DNA of 64,000 nt, taken from NCBI GenBank assembly GCA_038373885.1, contig JAWZYV010017538.1:310001-374000 (forward strand). The letters are read 5' to 3'. The stretch is from Cheiracanthium punctorium. Taxonomy: Eukaryota > Arthropoda > Arachnida > Araneae > Cheiracanthiidae. Made by a program: the position numbers and the translations under genes. This document shows, piece by piece, positions 48,477 through 61,836 of the stretch (position 1 is the first letter of the stretch; each line of letters begins with the position of its first letter). The notes under the pieces are model-generated. The model worked only from the letters and a program-made list of their open reading frames with translations. It had not been told where the DNA came from and made no database searches.

Positions 48477-50448
48477 CTAGCTGACCCGGCAAACGTTGTT
48501 TTGCCATATAAATTATTCCTAGGATTATTTTAGTAGAAAGAAATGACTAACTTATTGTAAGTGTGTGAGGATGTGGTATATGAGTGGAAGAGGCATGGAG
48601 CGCTGTGAACGATGCTGGAATATAAAAATAACACAATACCAAACATTTATATTTTTAATTCATTGTAATTTATTCTTTACATTTATATATATCGCTAATT
48701 ACAATAATTTTACTAAAAAATAATATCAATCCTTTAACGGAATAGAGTGAACAATATTTTTAGCTAACACAAACAAACTGCATGGTTTGCCCACTCGAGA
48801 TCATGCCACGTATAATTGTCCGTGTGAAAAAATGGCGTGCTCAAATCTAAGCCACAAACAAACATAGTTTGGCCTTGAGACTTATTCATAGTCATTCCAT
48901 AAAAAATTTTGTCCAAAAAAAAAATAATAATAAAAAGATGAAAATCTGAAACATTTTCAGATTTTAAATACGCACTATAGCGCTATATATTAAAATCGTA
49001 TCATAATTTATGCGTCGTCCCTATTTTTCTCTCATATTCCATTAAGTTGGAAAGTGTATATTATTCATGACTGTGCTGTATTTTTTTTCTTGTTTCGTAA
49101 AACCCATCTTTGGAATCGAAATCTATCTTAAAATCGTCTACTAAAACTATTTTACAATATTCGCCAAGTATATTACAACTACACTTCATCGTTCTATATA
49201 TTGTTTCGAATGCGCATCATAATACATGCGTATACCATGTATGTCTTTCTTGGGTTGATTCCTACTTTAACGCCTCGACTCTCGCCAAGGTGGCGATCAT
49301 TAAACATATGCAGTTACAATGACAATTTTTTGCATTTATGTGGCAATCATAATTTAGAATTAAAATGGCGATTTGGAACAACATGTAAGCACAGCATGCC
49401 GTTACATTTTTATTTATTTTGGATTGCCAATTAATGTAGTTGTAATAATAAAGTGTCTTCAAATTCCTTAACTGGTGCGTTTATCGCTAATTTGTTTACT
49501 TTAGTTTTCATCTAGTTCTTTTGGGAGCGCCTAAACGGTACGTACGTATTATGCCGGCGGTCACTTCCGCCAAACTACTTTTTCGTCAAATTTGCTGGCA
49601 AACTATTGCCAATCGTATTCCAAACCATCAACAATTTCATGTGCCCGGCATTTATCTTGGTGAAAATTGCTTGTCTTGGAGGACCGCCGGGATAATACGT
49701 AAGTACCGTTGAAACTTGTGCATTACTCCCAGAGACCCATGACTGCAAAGCTCGCCAAAGTACGGGGATTTTTTAGGTTGGCGAGAGTGGGGGGCGTTAA
49801 AATAGGAATCAACTCTTTCTTGTACCATAAAACACATCTTTGGAATCGAAATCTATCTTAAAATCGCCTACTGAAACTGTTTTACAATCTTCGCCAGGCA
49901 TATTCGTCCTATAGGCATATTCCAACTATGCCGCAAAGACATGAAATGGGAATCATAATCCATTAATGTACAGTGTTTTCCTTTCTTGTTCCAAAAAGCA
50001 CTTCTTCAGAATAGAAATCAATATTAAAATCGCCTAATAAAACTGTGTTACAATATACGCCAGGCGTTTTTCTAACTATACTCGAAATATATTTATAATA
50101 AATTGTCACGTTTTGGCTCCCCATTTAGCGATCCATTATCAAAAATTGCAAATCCTTGTGCGACTTTCAACATTTTATTAACGACCCCCCCCCCTCTCCA
50201 CGTTATCTGGCAAACACATTTGAAAAGGGACTCGATGCGCTAATGCCTAGACAAAAATCCTGATTGAACTTATTAGCACTCTGGTGCTAAAAATTTTGAG
50301 GTGGACCGCCCTTGTGACTTAGGGGTATGAGACAAAATCATATTCGCAGACCTAACGAATATACATATAAAATTTCTTTAAAATCGGTTGAGCCGTTTTG
50401 GAGGAGTATGGTAACTAACACTGTGACATGAGAATTTTATTTATTAGA
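48477..50448 (-). mobile_element. Helitron copy 2
   Basis: The minus-strand 3' terminus is ...CAGCTAG (48477 side) and the 5' terminus TC at 50448. Only four bases (TATA) separate it from copy 1, so the two are head to tail. A more decayed helicase tail lies at about 48775-48935 (NKSQGQT, CGLDLS recognisable). About 1.97 kb. Confidence 0.82.
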
Positions 50449-50690
50449 TATACCCAATATGAGTTCAATCGAATGTACCGTTTAAACGCTAGAGCACTTT
50501 CAAGAATTTCCCCCCCATAAGCCATAATGTAAAAGAAATCTTTGTAGTAGCCCAGTAGAAAAACTATAAGTTCTATACACATCAAAATCAATGTCGGTCT
50601 TACGATGGTGGTTTATAACATATATACCCAATTTGAGCTCAATCGAATGCCCCGTTTAGGAGCTATCGTGTTCACTCACTCACACACACA

Positions 50691-50739
<49 letters not shown>

Positions 50740-50871
50740 CAAACATACATCTCGTAAAAATAGCATAAATGAATTCAGAAGACCTCAAAACGTGTTAATA
50801 TATCAAAATCTCGAAGTCGAATTTTTTCATGATTACAATACTTTCCTTACAGGGTACATGTTCGGAAAGAA
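50449..50871. repeat. Repeat of unknown class with CA microsatellite
   Basis: The phrase ATACCCAAT.TGAG.TCAATCGAATG occurs twice about 170 bp apart (50452, 50626). A CA run covers about 50683-50735. The end (CTCGAAGTCGAATTTTTTC, ATTACAATACTTTCC) resembles a common arthropod repeat tail. It separates Helitron copies 2 and 3. Confidence 0.55.
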
Positions 50872-52377
50872 AAAAGGATGAAAATCTGAAACACTTTCAG
50901 GTTTTAAATACACACTATAGTGCTATATATTAAAATCGTATCATTAGTTATACGTTGTCCCTATTTTTCTTACTTATTCCATTAAGTTTCAAAAGTGTAT
51001 CATTATTCATGACTGTGCTGTATTTTTCTTGCTTGTTTCGTAAAACCCATCTTTGGAATCGAAATCTATCTTAAAATCGCCTACTAAAACTATTTTACAA
51101 TCTTCGCCAAGTATATTACAAATATACTTCATCGTTTTATATATTGTTTCGAATGTGCATCATAATCCATGAATGTACCGGTTTGTCTTTCTTGGGTTGA
51201 TTCCTACTTTAACGCCTCGACTCTCGCCAAGGTGGCGATCATTAAACATATGCAGTTACCATGACGATTTTTTGCATTAATGTGGCAATCGTAATTTAGA
51301 AATAAAATGGCGATTTGGAACAACATGTAAGTAAAGCATGCCGTTACATTTTTATTTATTTTGAATTGCCAATTAATGTAGTTTTAATAATTAAGTGTCT
51401 TCAGATTCCTTAACTGGTGCGTTTATCGCTAGTTTGTTTACTTTAGTTTTTATCTGGTTCTTTTGGGAGCGTTGAAACTTACTTACCGTAACTAACCTAA
51501 CTTGATACTTACCGTATCGTACAATCGTATTCCAAACCATCAACAATTTCATGTGCCCGGCATTTATCTTGGTGAAAAATTGCTTGTCTTGCCGGACCGC
51601 CGGGATAATACGTAAGTACCGTTAAATCTTGTGCATAACTCCCAGAGACCCATGACTGCAAAGCTCGCCAAAGTACGGGGATTTTTTAGGTTGGCGAGAG
51701 TGGGGATGTTAAAATAGGAATCAACTCTTTCTTGTACCATAAAACGCATCTTTGGAATCGAAATCTATCTTAAAATCGCCTACTGAGATTGTTTTACAAT
51801 CTTCGCCAGGCATATTCTTCCTGTAGGCATATTCCAACTATACCGCAAAGACATTTTAAATGCTGTTTGGAATGGGCATCATAATCCACGAGTGTACCGT
51901 GTTTTCCTTTCTTGTTCCACAGAGAACTTCTTCGGAATAGAAATCTATATTAAAATCGCCTAATAAAACTCTTTTACAATATACGCCAGGCGTTTTCTAA
52001 CTATACGCGAAATATATTTATAATAAATTGTCGCGTTTTGGCACCACATTTAGCGATCAATTATCAAAAATTGCAAACCTTGTGCGACTTTCAACATTTT
52101 ATTAACTTCCCCCCCCCTCTCCACATTATCTGGCAAACACATTTGAAAAGTGACTCGACACGCTAATGTCTACACAGAAATCCTGATTGAAATGAATAGC
52201 ACTCGGGGGCTAAACATTTAGGGGTGGACCGCCCTTATGACTTAGGGGTATGAGAGATAGTTAAAAACCTATTCTATGACCTAACGAATATACATAGAAA
52301 ATTTCATTAAAATTGGTCGAGCGGTTTCGGAGGAGTTAGGTGACTAACACTGGGACAGGAGAATTTTATATATTAGA
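50872..52377 (-). mobile_element. Helitron copy 3 (3'-truncated)
   Basis: It aligns with copies 1 and 2 from the GATGAAAATCTGAAACACTT block to the TC terminus at 52377. The 3' end with the helicase tail and CTAG is absent; a duplicated TAACTTACCGTA-like stretch near 51485-51520 is private to this copy. Confidence 0.8.
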
Positions 52378-52390
52378 TATATATATCTAC

Positions 52391-53823
<1,433 letters not shown>

Positions 53824-53824
53824 G

Positions 53825-53954
53825 CTGCAACGTAAATAATGTTTCAGATTTTCAATATATGCAAATAAATAAAACTTGTGTTTCGCCACCTATTGGTGAA
53901 GTTCTGTTCTACTTCTTTTTTTATTTAAAGGAATCTCAAGCGCGTTATTCGACA
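53825..53954 (+). repeat. Second copy of the 129-bp unit
   Basis: Nearly identical to 46304-46432, same orientation, differing at a few positions (for example GCCACC versus GCCATC). Confidence 0.9.
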
Positions 53955-54276
53955 AATTTTATCTCATTTGAACTAATAAAACGCATTCTAGATCCCTCTG
54001 AAGTGGGCAACTTATTTATTGCTAACCTCGTATGTAAAAAAAAAAAAAAACAATTGTTCCTCGTATGTTATGTATCTATCAATTGACTGAAAATTTTAAA
54101 TTCTAACAAACCCAACCATTAGTACTTTAAAATCGTTAATTTAGCTTAATCTGTTTTGCTACAATAATTTATAAGTATTACAAATATATGTCAAGTACTT
54201 GTCAACTTAAGTCCTGATTCTTTGAAAAGAAATGTACAATTCTTTTTTATAAAAAAAAAATCTTCCACACAGATAC

Positions 54277-54801
54277 CAGGCCCGGACTGGCTCTCTTGGT
54301 GGCCCAGATTTAATAGAGAAAGAGATTTAAAAGGGGCCTCCTCAGAAGCCGATTTGTCGATTTGGGAGCCCTGGGCATAAGCTTCATTGGGGGCCCCTCT
54401 TTGGAAAACTTTCTCAAAATTTACAAATTTTTAACGAACAATTTCGGGGCCCGGGCGCTTACCCCGAATGCCCTTCCGGAAACCAGGCCCTTCCTCTTAC
54501 TGAGGAATTTAGAGGGAACAGAATATTAGAATATGTAATATTTGAAAATTAGGCTTACGTGCCTAAAAATCACATTTAACTATGTTAGAGATTTGGGGGG
54601 GCTGACTTTTCGGGGGCCCCCTTGCGTCGCGGGGTTTTTGGGATCCTCCGCTGCGTCACTGTGTAAGATTGCTGGAAAATAAATAATCAAATTACTCTTA
54701 TTATAAAGTTGTATATCCACTTTTGAATGCCTTACCGGGGCCCCCTTCGGCCGGGGGCACTCGGCGATCGTCGACCAGCCGACCTGGCCAGTCCGGGCCT
54801 G
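54277..54801. mobile_element. hAT-type MITE with perfect 8-bp target duplication
   Basis: CAGGCCCGGACTGG and CCAGTCCGGGCCTG are exact 14-bp TIRs. ACAGATAC flanks both sides (54269-54276, 54802-54809). The 525-bp interior has GGGGCCC-rich patches and no transposase. Confidence 0.9.
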
Positions 54802-55132
54802 ACAGATACAATAAAACAATGATAATCTCACATTTTTCCGATCTCCTTTTTGAATCCTCCGGTAACTAAATGGTTCTAAGTAGTAAAAATTATTGTAAAT
54901 GATTTTGTTACAAAATGTTTTGTTCCTTGAAAATCACATCATTGTAGATAGAAAAAAAATGATGTAAACATATTATTGAATACAAACACTTGGCCATATA
55001 AATGTAACAAGGATAAAAGCACTTCAGCTGGCATTACAAAATGTGCTCTAAAAGTTTTAAATGCTAAAATGCAGCATTTGCATTATAAAAACAAAATATA
55101 TTAGCAGATAGAAAAAACCAAACAAAATACTG

Positions 55133-55260
55133 TTGTGAAGCGATAAAACAGATAAAGACTTTGTGTAAAAATATACACAAAATGATACTTAAGGGAAGGT
55201 ACGATTGTTTCGACTCTTTACCTTTTCATGCCCTATCTCATCATTCTTACCAGCAAAAAC
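55133..55260 (-). mobile_element. Penelope-like tail fragment F5 with possible hammerhead core
   Basis: Shares GATAAA...ACTTTGTGTAAAAA.AC.CA and TT(G)GTTTCGAC with F4. On the minus strand, ATGATGAG (55244-55237), CGAAAC and GTA resemble a hammerhead core with one change at the first core base; stem II is not convincing. Confidence 0.4.
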
Positions 55261-55684
55261 TGTCTGCTTTTTACACTTAAGTGTTTCGTGCTATCAAAAT
55301 TTGTTCTGACACTTCATCTTTTAATAATGAGATTATTTACTGAAATTCCTTACCTGTCTCTCTTGGTTTTAGCCCCTCTATTATTGATAAGGTTCTTTCA
55401 AATTTATTAAGCCTAGTACTTGTTCTGCTATTTTTAATTTTCATAGTCAATTAATTGTACTCCCTTTTGGAAAGTTTGATGGACCACAAAATATGTTTTG
55501 TCCAGGGCAGCTAAAACCCTACGCATCATGACAAATATTTCTTATCCGATCAGTACGCAAGGAGCTAGCCAGGTCTACCTTCGAAAATTTTAATTTTTAT
55601 TAATTAGATATCAATAATCGAGCTTTTTCTTGAGAAAAATTAACTTTTCTACCTTTTGAGCCATCATCAAAATTTTCTTGTGAC

Positions 55685-55878
55685 CAGGGCCCGATTATGA
55701 CCATCAGGGGCCCCGGGCATTGATGAATTTGGGGCCCCTTATGTATGAAATTGGTTTCATTTATTATAAAATTGTATATAAAAAAGAATATTTATGAACA
55801 ACATTTGAAATTGAGAGCCCTTTCTAGCCTGGGGCCCTGAGCAAAGTCCTGATTTACCCATGCGATAATAAGGTCCTG
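55685..55878. mobile_element. Old hAT-type MITE
   Basis: CAGGGCCCGATTATG and the right end (reverse complement CAGGACCTTATTATC) are diverged TIRs. The flanks CTTGTGAC and CTCATGAC agree at 6 of 8. GGGGCCCC runs are internal. Confidence 0.5.
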
Positions 55879-55980
55879 CTCATGACTACTTGCCTGTCAG
55901 TAAATAACATCCAAACCAAGCACTTGTGTGATTGTTCTTCATTTTAATATTCTGCAGTATACGCTTTAAAAAAAAGAACC

Positions 55981-56146
55981 AAATTCGCTCCGTAGGACTG
56001 AAAACCTCAGACAAACTAAGTTTTAAATCCTTCGGAGTTATTTTAGTTCCTTTAGTTAGAAATAATTCGCACCGAAGGAACTAAAATAACTCCGAAGGAT
56101 TTAAAACTTAGTTTGTCTCGGTTTTAAGTCCTTCGGAGCGAATTTA
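55981..56146. mobile_element. 166-bp hairpin element
   Basis: Two arms of about 70 bp are nearly perfect reverse complements: AAATTCGCTCCG...GACAAACTAAGTTTTAAATC...TTTTAGTTCCT against its mirror up to CGGAGCGAATTT, around a loop of about 24 bp. The word CCTTCGGAG recurs within each arm. Confidence 0.85.
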
Positions 56147-56150
56147 GTTA

Positions 56151-57083
56151 TTTTTTAACTCTTGCGTCAATGACCAATCAAATTCGTAATTTTTAGATAG
56201 CTGGTACCACGTACCCACATCGAATATCTACGCTCTCCGTTTGTTTCCTTACCTGTTACCAATTTTTTAATCAAGTAATAACTTACTGCAAGACTCGAAT
56301 ATTATAATAATATTATAATAATAATTATTACAATAATAATAATTAGTAATTAAAAGAAAAATAAATAATTCATAATAATAATTATAATTTTCATTATTCT
56401 TGATTATAAATTATTAAGCTTGATTATTTGTTATAATAATCATTTACAATCTGCACGTACAAGAGAAAAAATAATGGGTGCCTTAGTACCTGGATTTTGA
56501 GTAATGATCTCGGAAGGTATAACGCATGAAAACTCAACAATAATTTTTCCCGAAAGGGTCTAAAATTATATGTTTATTTCAAATTCATGCAAAAAACGAG
56601 GATTCAAACGATTTTTCCTTGGCTTGATTAGAAATGGTTAAATAACCATGACCCCACCCCCAGAAGGTAATCGGGTACCCAGTCGACGCGAGGGTTAAGC
56701 GTGTATATCGCATAAAAATATGCACGATTACTTAAAATTCGAATTAAGCAAATTTAACATAAATATGAACCCTCGTAAAACATGAAATGCTTAGCGTTTA
56801 TAGAAGATTGCATATGAAATATAATGGAATTTTCACTTGACTATGTAATATTCTGGATCCAGTTAATCCAGTTAAAATCCAGGATTAATCCCGTTTTAAT
56901 CTTTTTTTAACTCAAGATTAATGATATCTATATTTTTGATTTAAGAAAAACCCAGACACTGACTTTTAAAATGTGGTTGTCATTTTCATGTACAAGCGAT
57001 AAATAGTGTGTTTTGGTACAACAGACAGAAAGAAAATTCTCCGATTAAAAAAAAATGTATGCTATATTTCTATTTATTTTTAG
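56151..57083. other. Intron 8, last part, low-complexity AT
   Basis: Contains a TAA/ATT-rich stretch at about 56298-56430; otherwise nothing recognised. It ends in the exon i acceptor (TTATTTTTAG). Confidence 0.5.
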
Positions 57084-57192
57084 CTATGGTGGTGGAACAA
57101 AACCTTGGGGATCGTCAGGTTTCAATCAATTTCAAATTCCAAGAACAGACGATGGACTCATTGAAGTTATAGGATTAACGACATACCAGTTG
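57084..57192 (+). CDS. rdgA: DGK exon i: accessory domain
   Basis: The first base completes serine, then YGGGTKPWGSSGFNQFQIPR, TDDGLIEVIGLTTYQL, phase 0 at the end. Acceptor TTTTTAG, donor GTAATT. YGGGT.PW and DDGL.EV.GLTTYQL match the RdgA-type block, where zeta/iota have YCAGTMPW. Confidence 0.95.
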
Positions 57193-57457
57193 GTAATTGT
57201 ACTTTTTATTTTGAATTTTTTTAACTAAAGTATTTTTTTAATCCAATTTGTTTTATAGTCATTCGGAGATACGTGTCATTGGAAATTATAAACTTTATAG
57301 ATTTCTCTTTCTTTACTTTAAAAAATGATAAAGTGTAATTCTGTCATATACAGAAAAAGAAATCGGATTTTTGAATTACACCAAATTTTGTTGTCACTGT
57401 TTTACCCATGATATTGTCGAAAATTAAAATTTTGTTGAATTCATTAAAAGTATATAT

Positions 57458-58719
57458 CGGGGAGAGGGTGGGCACAGTGCGACGATTTTTACTTATTTTA
57501 TAATAATTTCTTCCCTTTAATTAAAAACTAAAATTAAATACTGAACAATATTTTGACAATTTTTAAGTTGTTTTAATTTTTTCATAATGTATTATTTTAT
57601 TCTCTGGGGGAAATAATATATATATATATATTTAAAAGGTGCTCAAGTTGTCATTTTGTGACCATTTGCTGGCACAATGGAACAGAGATTGGGATACAGT
57701 GGGACAATGAGTAAAGCACATGCATAATCAGCTATATTATGACAACACATAATTATTATTATTATTGAATACAAGTTGAGATAATCAGCACAGACGATAT
57801 GAAAGCAGTTTTCAAATGACAAGACTTAAATACAGTTATAGTGGTGAAACGCATTTAGGAGTTGCAAAATAATGCTTGATGAATCGAAACTAATAAAATA
57901 ACATCAAATAAAACAATATAGGATAAAAAAACGTGTTCATAAGTTCATTTTATCATGGAATAAGATCGGCAGTCTTCTGGGAAGGATAATTGTTGTCATT
58001 GTTCTTTCTGTCCCTCCACAAGCCATTGCTTTACATACAGAGGGGAACTCTCCCTCTGCACTATAATCAACATATTCAACTGTATCCCTCAAGAAGTACT
58101 TTTAAATCAAACTCAAACGTTGTACAAAATGTATCAATGGAGTTAAAAAGATTATATGCATGCACTAAGAAAGTTTGTTTTAAATTGACCCATTTTTGCC
58201 GAGACTGCTTGCATGACTTCTCCAATCTTTGGTGATGCCAAGAATAACAGATAAATTCCTGGCATTAGCTGCATGAAGATATCATAATTTTTTTAAAAAA
58301 TTATGCTTAAAAAGTGAAAATGTTGCATCGTACTTGGTCATGCTGAAGTATTCTGTGGAATTGATAATTAATACTCGTGAATCAAGGCTAGGAAAATTAA
58401 ACAGCGTTTACAAATTTTTGCGACTGACAGCGAAAATGCTAAAATTTGAGCGTCCCTGAAAAGGGACGCTAGTCACAAATAAATTAAAGCAATGATATTA
58501 ATTATTGGAGGAAGATTTACTCCTCAAATCCAAAAAAAAGTTTAACTTGCGTGATTTTTCCAACAGTGATAAAACAAAAATGACTGCAACTTCCGTACAA
58601 GATGAATTGCGGCAGTGACTAGTTTCTACAGTGTTGAAATAAATATTTCTTAAATTAAGCCATGCTTTTCTAATTTTTAAAACCTTTAAATCATAAGGAA
58701 CTGTGCCCCTTTCCACCCT
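57458..58719. mobile_element. About 1.26-kb TIR element, GGG...GGGCACAGT ends
   Basis: Left GGGGAGAGGGTGGGCACAGT and the reverse complement of the right end, GGGTGGAAAGGGGCACAGT, pair imperfectly. Inside are CAGTGGGACAATG (57698) and CAATGGAACAG. Frames at 57990-58235 and 58498-58716 are unrecognised. Confidence 0.45.
58449..58468. other. Perfect 8-bp stem with GAAA tetraloop
   Basis: GCGTCCCT-GAAA-AGGGACGC: a compact hairpin with a GNRA loop inside the 1.26-kb element. No T or U run follows, so it is not a typical terminator. Confidence 0.6.
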
Positions 58720-59535
58720 ATATAGGTCGTTTTCTTTTAAAGTGATCCAAGATTGGAATTTCTTATAAACAGTTTCTCCCTCCTCCCCTAATTCATTTCA
58801 TATTCTATTTTTAACACTACAAACACCGTTGTAACCGAATTCATTGTTGCCACTAAAGTTGTTGAATTCAAAAATAAAATAAAACTGAACTCATTTTCTG
58901 CTGTTTGAGACTCTAGAAAAAAAAAAAAAAAAAAAAAGAAAGAAACGAATTGAACATCATCTTACTGGTTCTTTAAAAATACTAGAATTATCATTAGTTT
59001 TAGATGTCATGTATTTTATTTCATGTATGGGTTGCGTGTATGGGTGGCGTCATTTCCAAGAAACTATTTTCTGTATCACCGGCAGATTATCCGGAGCCGC
59101 CTACGCCCACTTGCGTTTGCCTTTCTGAGTGGATCAATGTCCTGTTGTCGGATTTTTTTAAACCGTTTCGAGATCTTTAGCCCCTTAAATGATTCCCATC
59201 TATACGTATCTTTTCAGTATCCAGTAGTTCCCATTCTTAGGCTGCAGCTCTTATTGAATGAAATTCTTTCTGTTGCCAGTTTTCATTTGAGAAATGAAGC
59301 CCGATTTTGTGACCACGTACTGGATTTAAATAATAAGATTATTAGGAAACACGCAACATAAGATATGCATTAAACGGAATGCACTAACCATACTCTCAAA
59401 ATTCACGTAATGAATTATACATATTAGACTACTGCGAATTTCTATGCCTAAAGCAGCAATAAAGATGTCTTTCATAAACTAAATGCTTGTAAAAATGAGA
59501 AGATATTTCAGTTACGCTTTATTTTGCTTCACTAG
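58720..59535. other. Intron 9, last part, nothing recognised
   Basis: A run at 58917-58936. A 112-residue + strand frame (59023-59361) is hydrophobic/Ser-rich with no recognised domain and does not fit the kinase. Confidence 0.4.
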
Positions 59536-59706
59536 CCTCTTCTCCAAGCTGGTGGCCATGGTACACCCATTGCGCAGTGTCGTCGTGCCAAGCTGATCAC
59601 ATCTTGCACCATTCCAGTACAAGTAGACGGAGAACCCTGCAGATTGTCTCCATCCGTTATAGACATAGACTTGCTGAACACCGTCAACATGATAGCTAGA
59701 ACAAAG
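59536..59706 (+). CDS. rdgA: DGK exon j: end of accessory domain
   Basis: 57 codons, phase 0 both sides: PLLQAGGHGTPIAQCRRAKL, ITSCTIPVQVDGEPCRLSPS, VIDIDLLNTVNMIARTK. Acceptor CTTCACTAG, donor GTTAGT. LQAG.HG, QCR.A and IP.QVDGE.CR are universal DGK accessory-domain motifs; the ending corresponds to the LNKALMLSKRK region of fly RdgA. Confidence 0.96.
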
Positions 59707-59796
59707 GTTAGTTGTTTTTCTCCTCTTGAAAGCTTTTCACTGATATTAAAAGAGCATTCTTCTTGATCTGTACATACGATTTTGCGTAAAAAAGAC

Positions 59797-60001
59797 CTAC
59801 ACTCTCAAAAAAATTTCTATTCAATTCACGGAAATTTGGCAGCAGTGCTGAGGGAATATCTCCTTTTCTTTTTTATTTTTTTCCTCTCGTCAAGGAGTTT
59901 GGAAATTATTCGTTAAAATGGGAAATAAATTAGCGTATACAGACGCACTCTCGAAAATCGTTTATTCAATTCACGGAATTTTTTCTGGTAGCAGGGCTGC
60001 C
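59797..60001. repeat. Diverged direct repeat in intron 10
   Basis: CTATTCAATTCACGGAA, then GGCAGCAGTGCTG, near 59817 is echoed by TTATTCAATTCACGGAATTT and GGTAGCAGGGCTGCC near 59960. Both follow CACTCTC(A/G)AAAA. Possibly ends of one element type. Confidence 0.45.
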
Positions 60002-61325
60002 AAAATAGTTTCGTTATTTGACGAACATCGCTTTCGCTTTTTGCCCGGTCAATTGAAGAAACTTTTTGAGATTCAACATTTTTTTTCCTCTTCTTCACAT
60101 TACGGGAACGAGAATTCACGAAAATAATACGTTCCCATATTATTCTTTGAAAATTACATTTTATGAGTATTTTATAAAAAAAAAAATCTAAATAAAAAGA
60201 AGTTTAGATTTTCTTTTATAAGTGCTGAAGAAGTTGTTTAGAAGTTTTGTGTTCTATAAAAAGAAAAGATAGATAAAGTAAGATTTTTGTCAGTACATTG
60301 CTTGGAATTTGCAATTTATACCATTTTAAAGCAACTACGAACCCAATACTGCCATAAAAATATCTGTCATTCTGCCTCAGAAGGATTTTTTCCCCCGCAT
60401 CATTTGAAAACTGGTTGAAACAAACTAAATAAAATACAATACTATGGTAGACAACGAATATTTCAAAATTTCGAGTACAATTTGGGAAAAGATTTCGTGT
60501 AGAATTCCGTGTTTTTCTCTGTTTTCTTTTTTTTCATTTTTCATCCAATTGCACTTATAAAAGTAATGAGTTCTAAAAGCTAAACATTAAAAAATAGTTT
60601 TGCGGATTGATTTGAGAAATTGAAAGGAGCCATTTTATCTTATTTAATATTATTGAACAACGAATGTTTTTACATGTGTCCGAACGATTGATTACGAACA
60701 TGATAATAAATGTTTCTGCGACTCTAAATTATTTATTTATTTTTTAAATATTAAAAATATTGCACTATAAATATTTTTCATGGATTTTATTGATCCATAA
60801 CATACGAATTTCAGAAATACATGACCTGTACAGTTTAATAGAATATTTTAAATGAAAATGTCCTTTTGCAGTAACACACAGAAAGAAAAAAGATTCTGTG
60901 ACGTGAGCGCAATCAGTCAATGACTTCAGCTTTTTAAATAAATTACAAATTTTTTCTTGAAACAATTTTTTAATTTACTAATTATTGAAAATGCATTGCA
61001 TAATTCATTTTGAAATGTATGAGTTTATGAAAGAAAGTTATATGTTTAAAGCATTTATATTGATGTAACAAAATTACATGTTTGAAGCATATTTGAGTAA
61101 GAAGATTGACTAATTACGTTTTTAGAAGCTGTGTTTATGTAATATTTAGTTTCTTTAAATTAAAAATGTCAGTTTTTCATATTTAAATTGAAACACTATA
61201 GAGAAATTTACAATTTCAATCTTAACGAGAGTAACATAGATGTTAACATTATAGTATCCTATCATTTTTTTAATGCAAATAATAGTTATTTTTTAGATTT
61301 TGAGTGCTAAATTGACTTTATCGAT
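60002..61325. other. Intron 10, middle, nothing recognised
   Basis: AT-rich DNA without recognised repeat or frame. Confidence 0.5.
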
Positions 61326-61340
61326 CAATTAGTTCCAGCT

Positions 61341-61479
61341 GAAAAAACACTCAAAATACTGGTGTTAAACGATAAAGTAATTAAAAAGCTTTGTAAAAAA
61401 ACACACATAAGAAGTAAAAGGAAAGAGGAACTTTCCTTTTACTTCTTATGTGTGTTTTTTTTACAAAGTTTTTTAATTA
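61341..61479. mobile_element. Foldback copy F3, flanked by 15-bp direct repeats
   Basis: TTTGTAAAAAAACACACATA then AGAAGTAAAAGGAAAG is mirrored almost perfectly (CTTTCCTTTTACTTCTTATG, TGTGTTTTTTTTACAAAG). CAATTAGTTCCAGCT occurs at 61326-61340 and 61480-61494. The left arm has an extra 39-bp tail (ACACTCAAAATACTGGTGTT) absent on the right, so the structure looks like a retroelement tail with an inverted truncated partner. Confidence 0.7.
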
Positions 61480-61612
61480 CAATTAGTTCCAGCTTAATTA
61501 AACATGTAGTAAGGCATTTTTCTTTTACGAACGTTATATAGAACACTATTAAAAATATTTTTTAAATACGGCATTTTACTACTTATAAAATACATTCGGT
61601 AGGAATTCTAAA

Positions 61613-61777
61613 ATGCATCCTCAAAAAGGGAAAATGAAACCAAATGAACTCTTCTACGCAGCTAATGATTCTGTTCCGAGTACTTCAAGAGACCTTGCAT
61701 CCAATAACCAAGAAAGTGTTCCGATGTCCGTAAGACCTGGTTGCATAACAAAGACGACTTATATCTCAACAGGTTAG
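61613..61777 (+). pseudogene. 54-residue frame of unknown origin, near Helitron relic
   Basis: An ATG frame (MHPQKGKMKPNELFYAANDS...) of coding-like composition, 54 codons to a TAG. I do not recognise it. It cannot be a phase-compatible kinase exon because the only upstream AG gives a stop in the required frame. It may be the leader of the Helitron coding relic that follows. Confidence 0.3.
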
Positions 61778-61836
61778 CTGCTCTTGAGAAACATACAAAA
61801 TTTTAACACTTGGTATATCATAGAAAAATCACTAAA

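Noticed and set aside
59023..59361. 112-residue + strand frame in intron 9
   Set aside because: Not similar to any DGK segment and not bounded by usable splice sites in the required phase.
61613..61777. Possible extra kinase exon ending in a CAACAG|GTTAGC donor
   Set aside because: In the phase required after exon j (phase 0 from the AG at 61602) the frame stops at once, and the acceptor lacks a pyrimidine tract.
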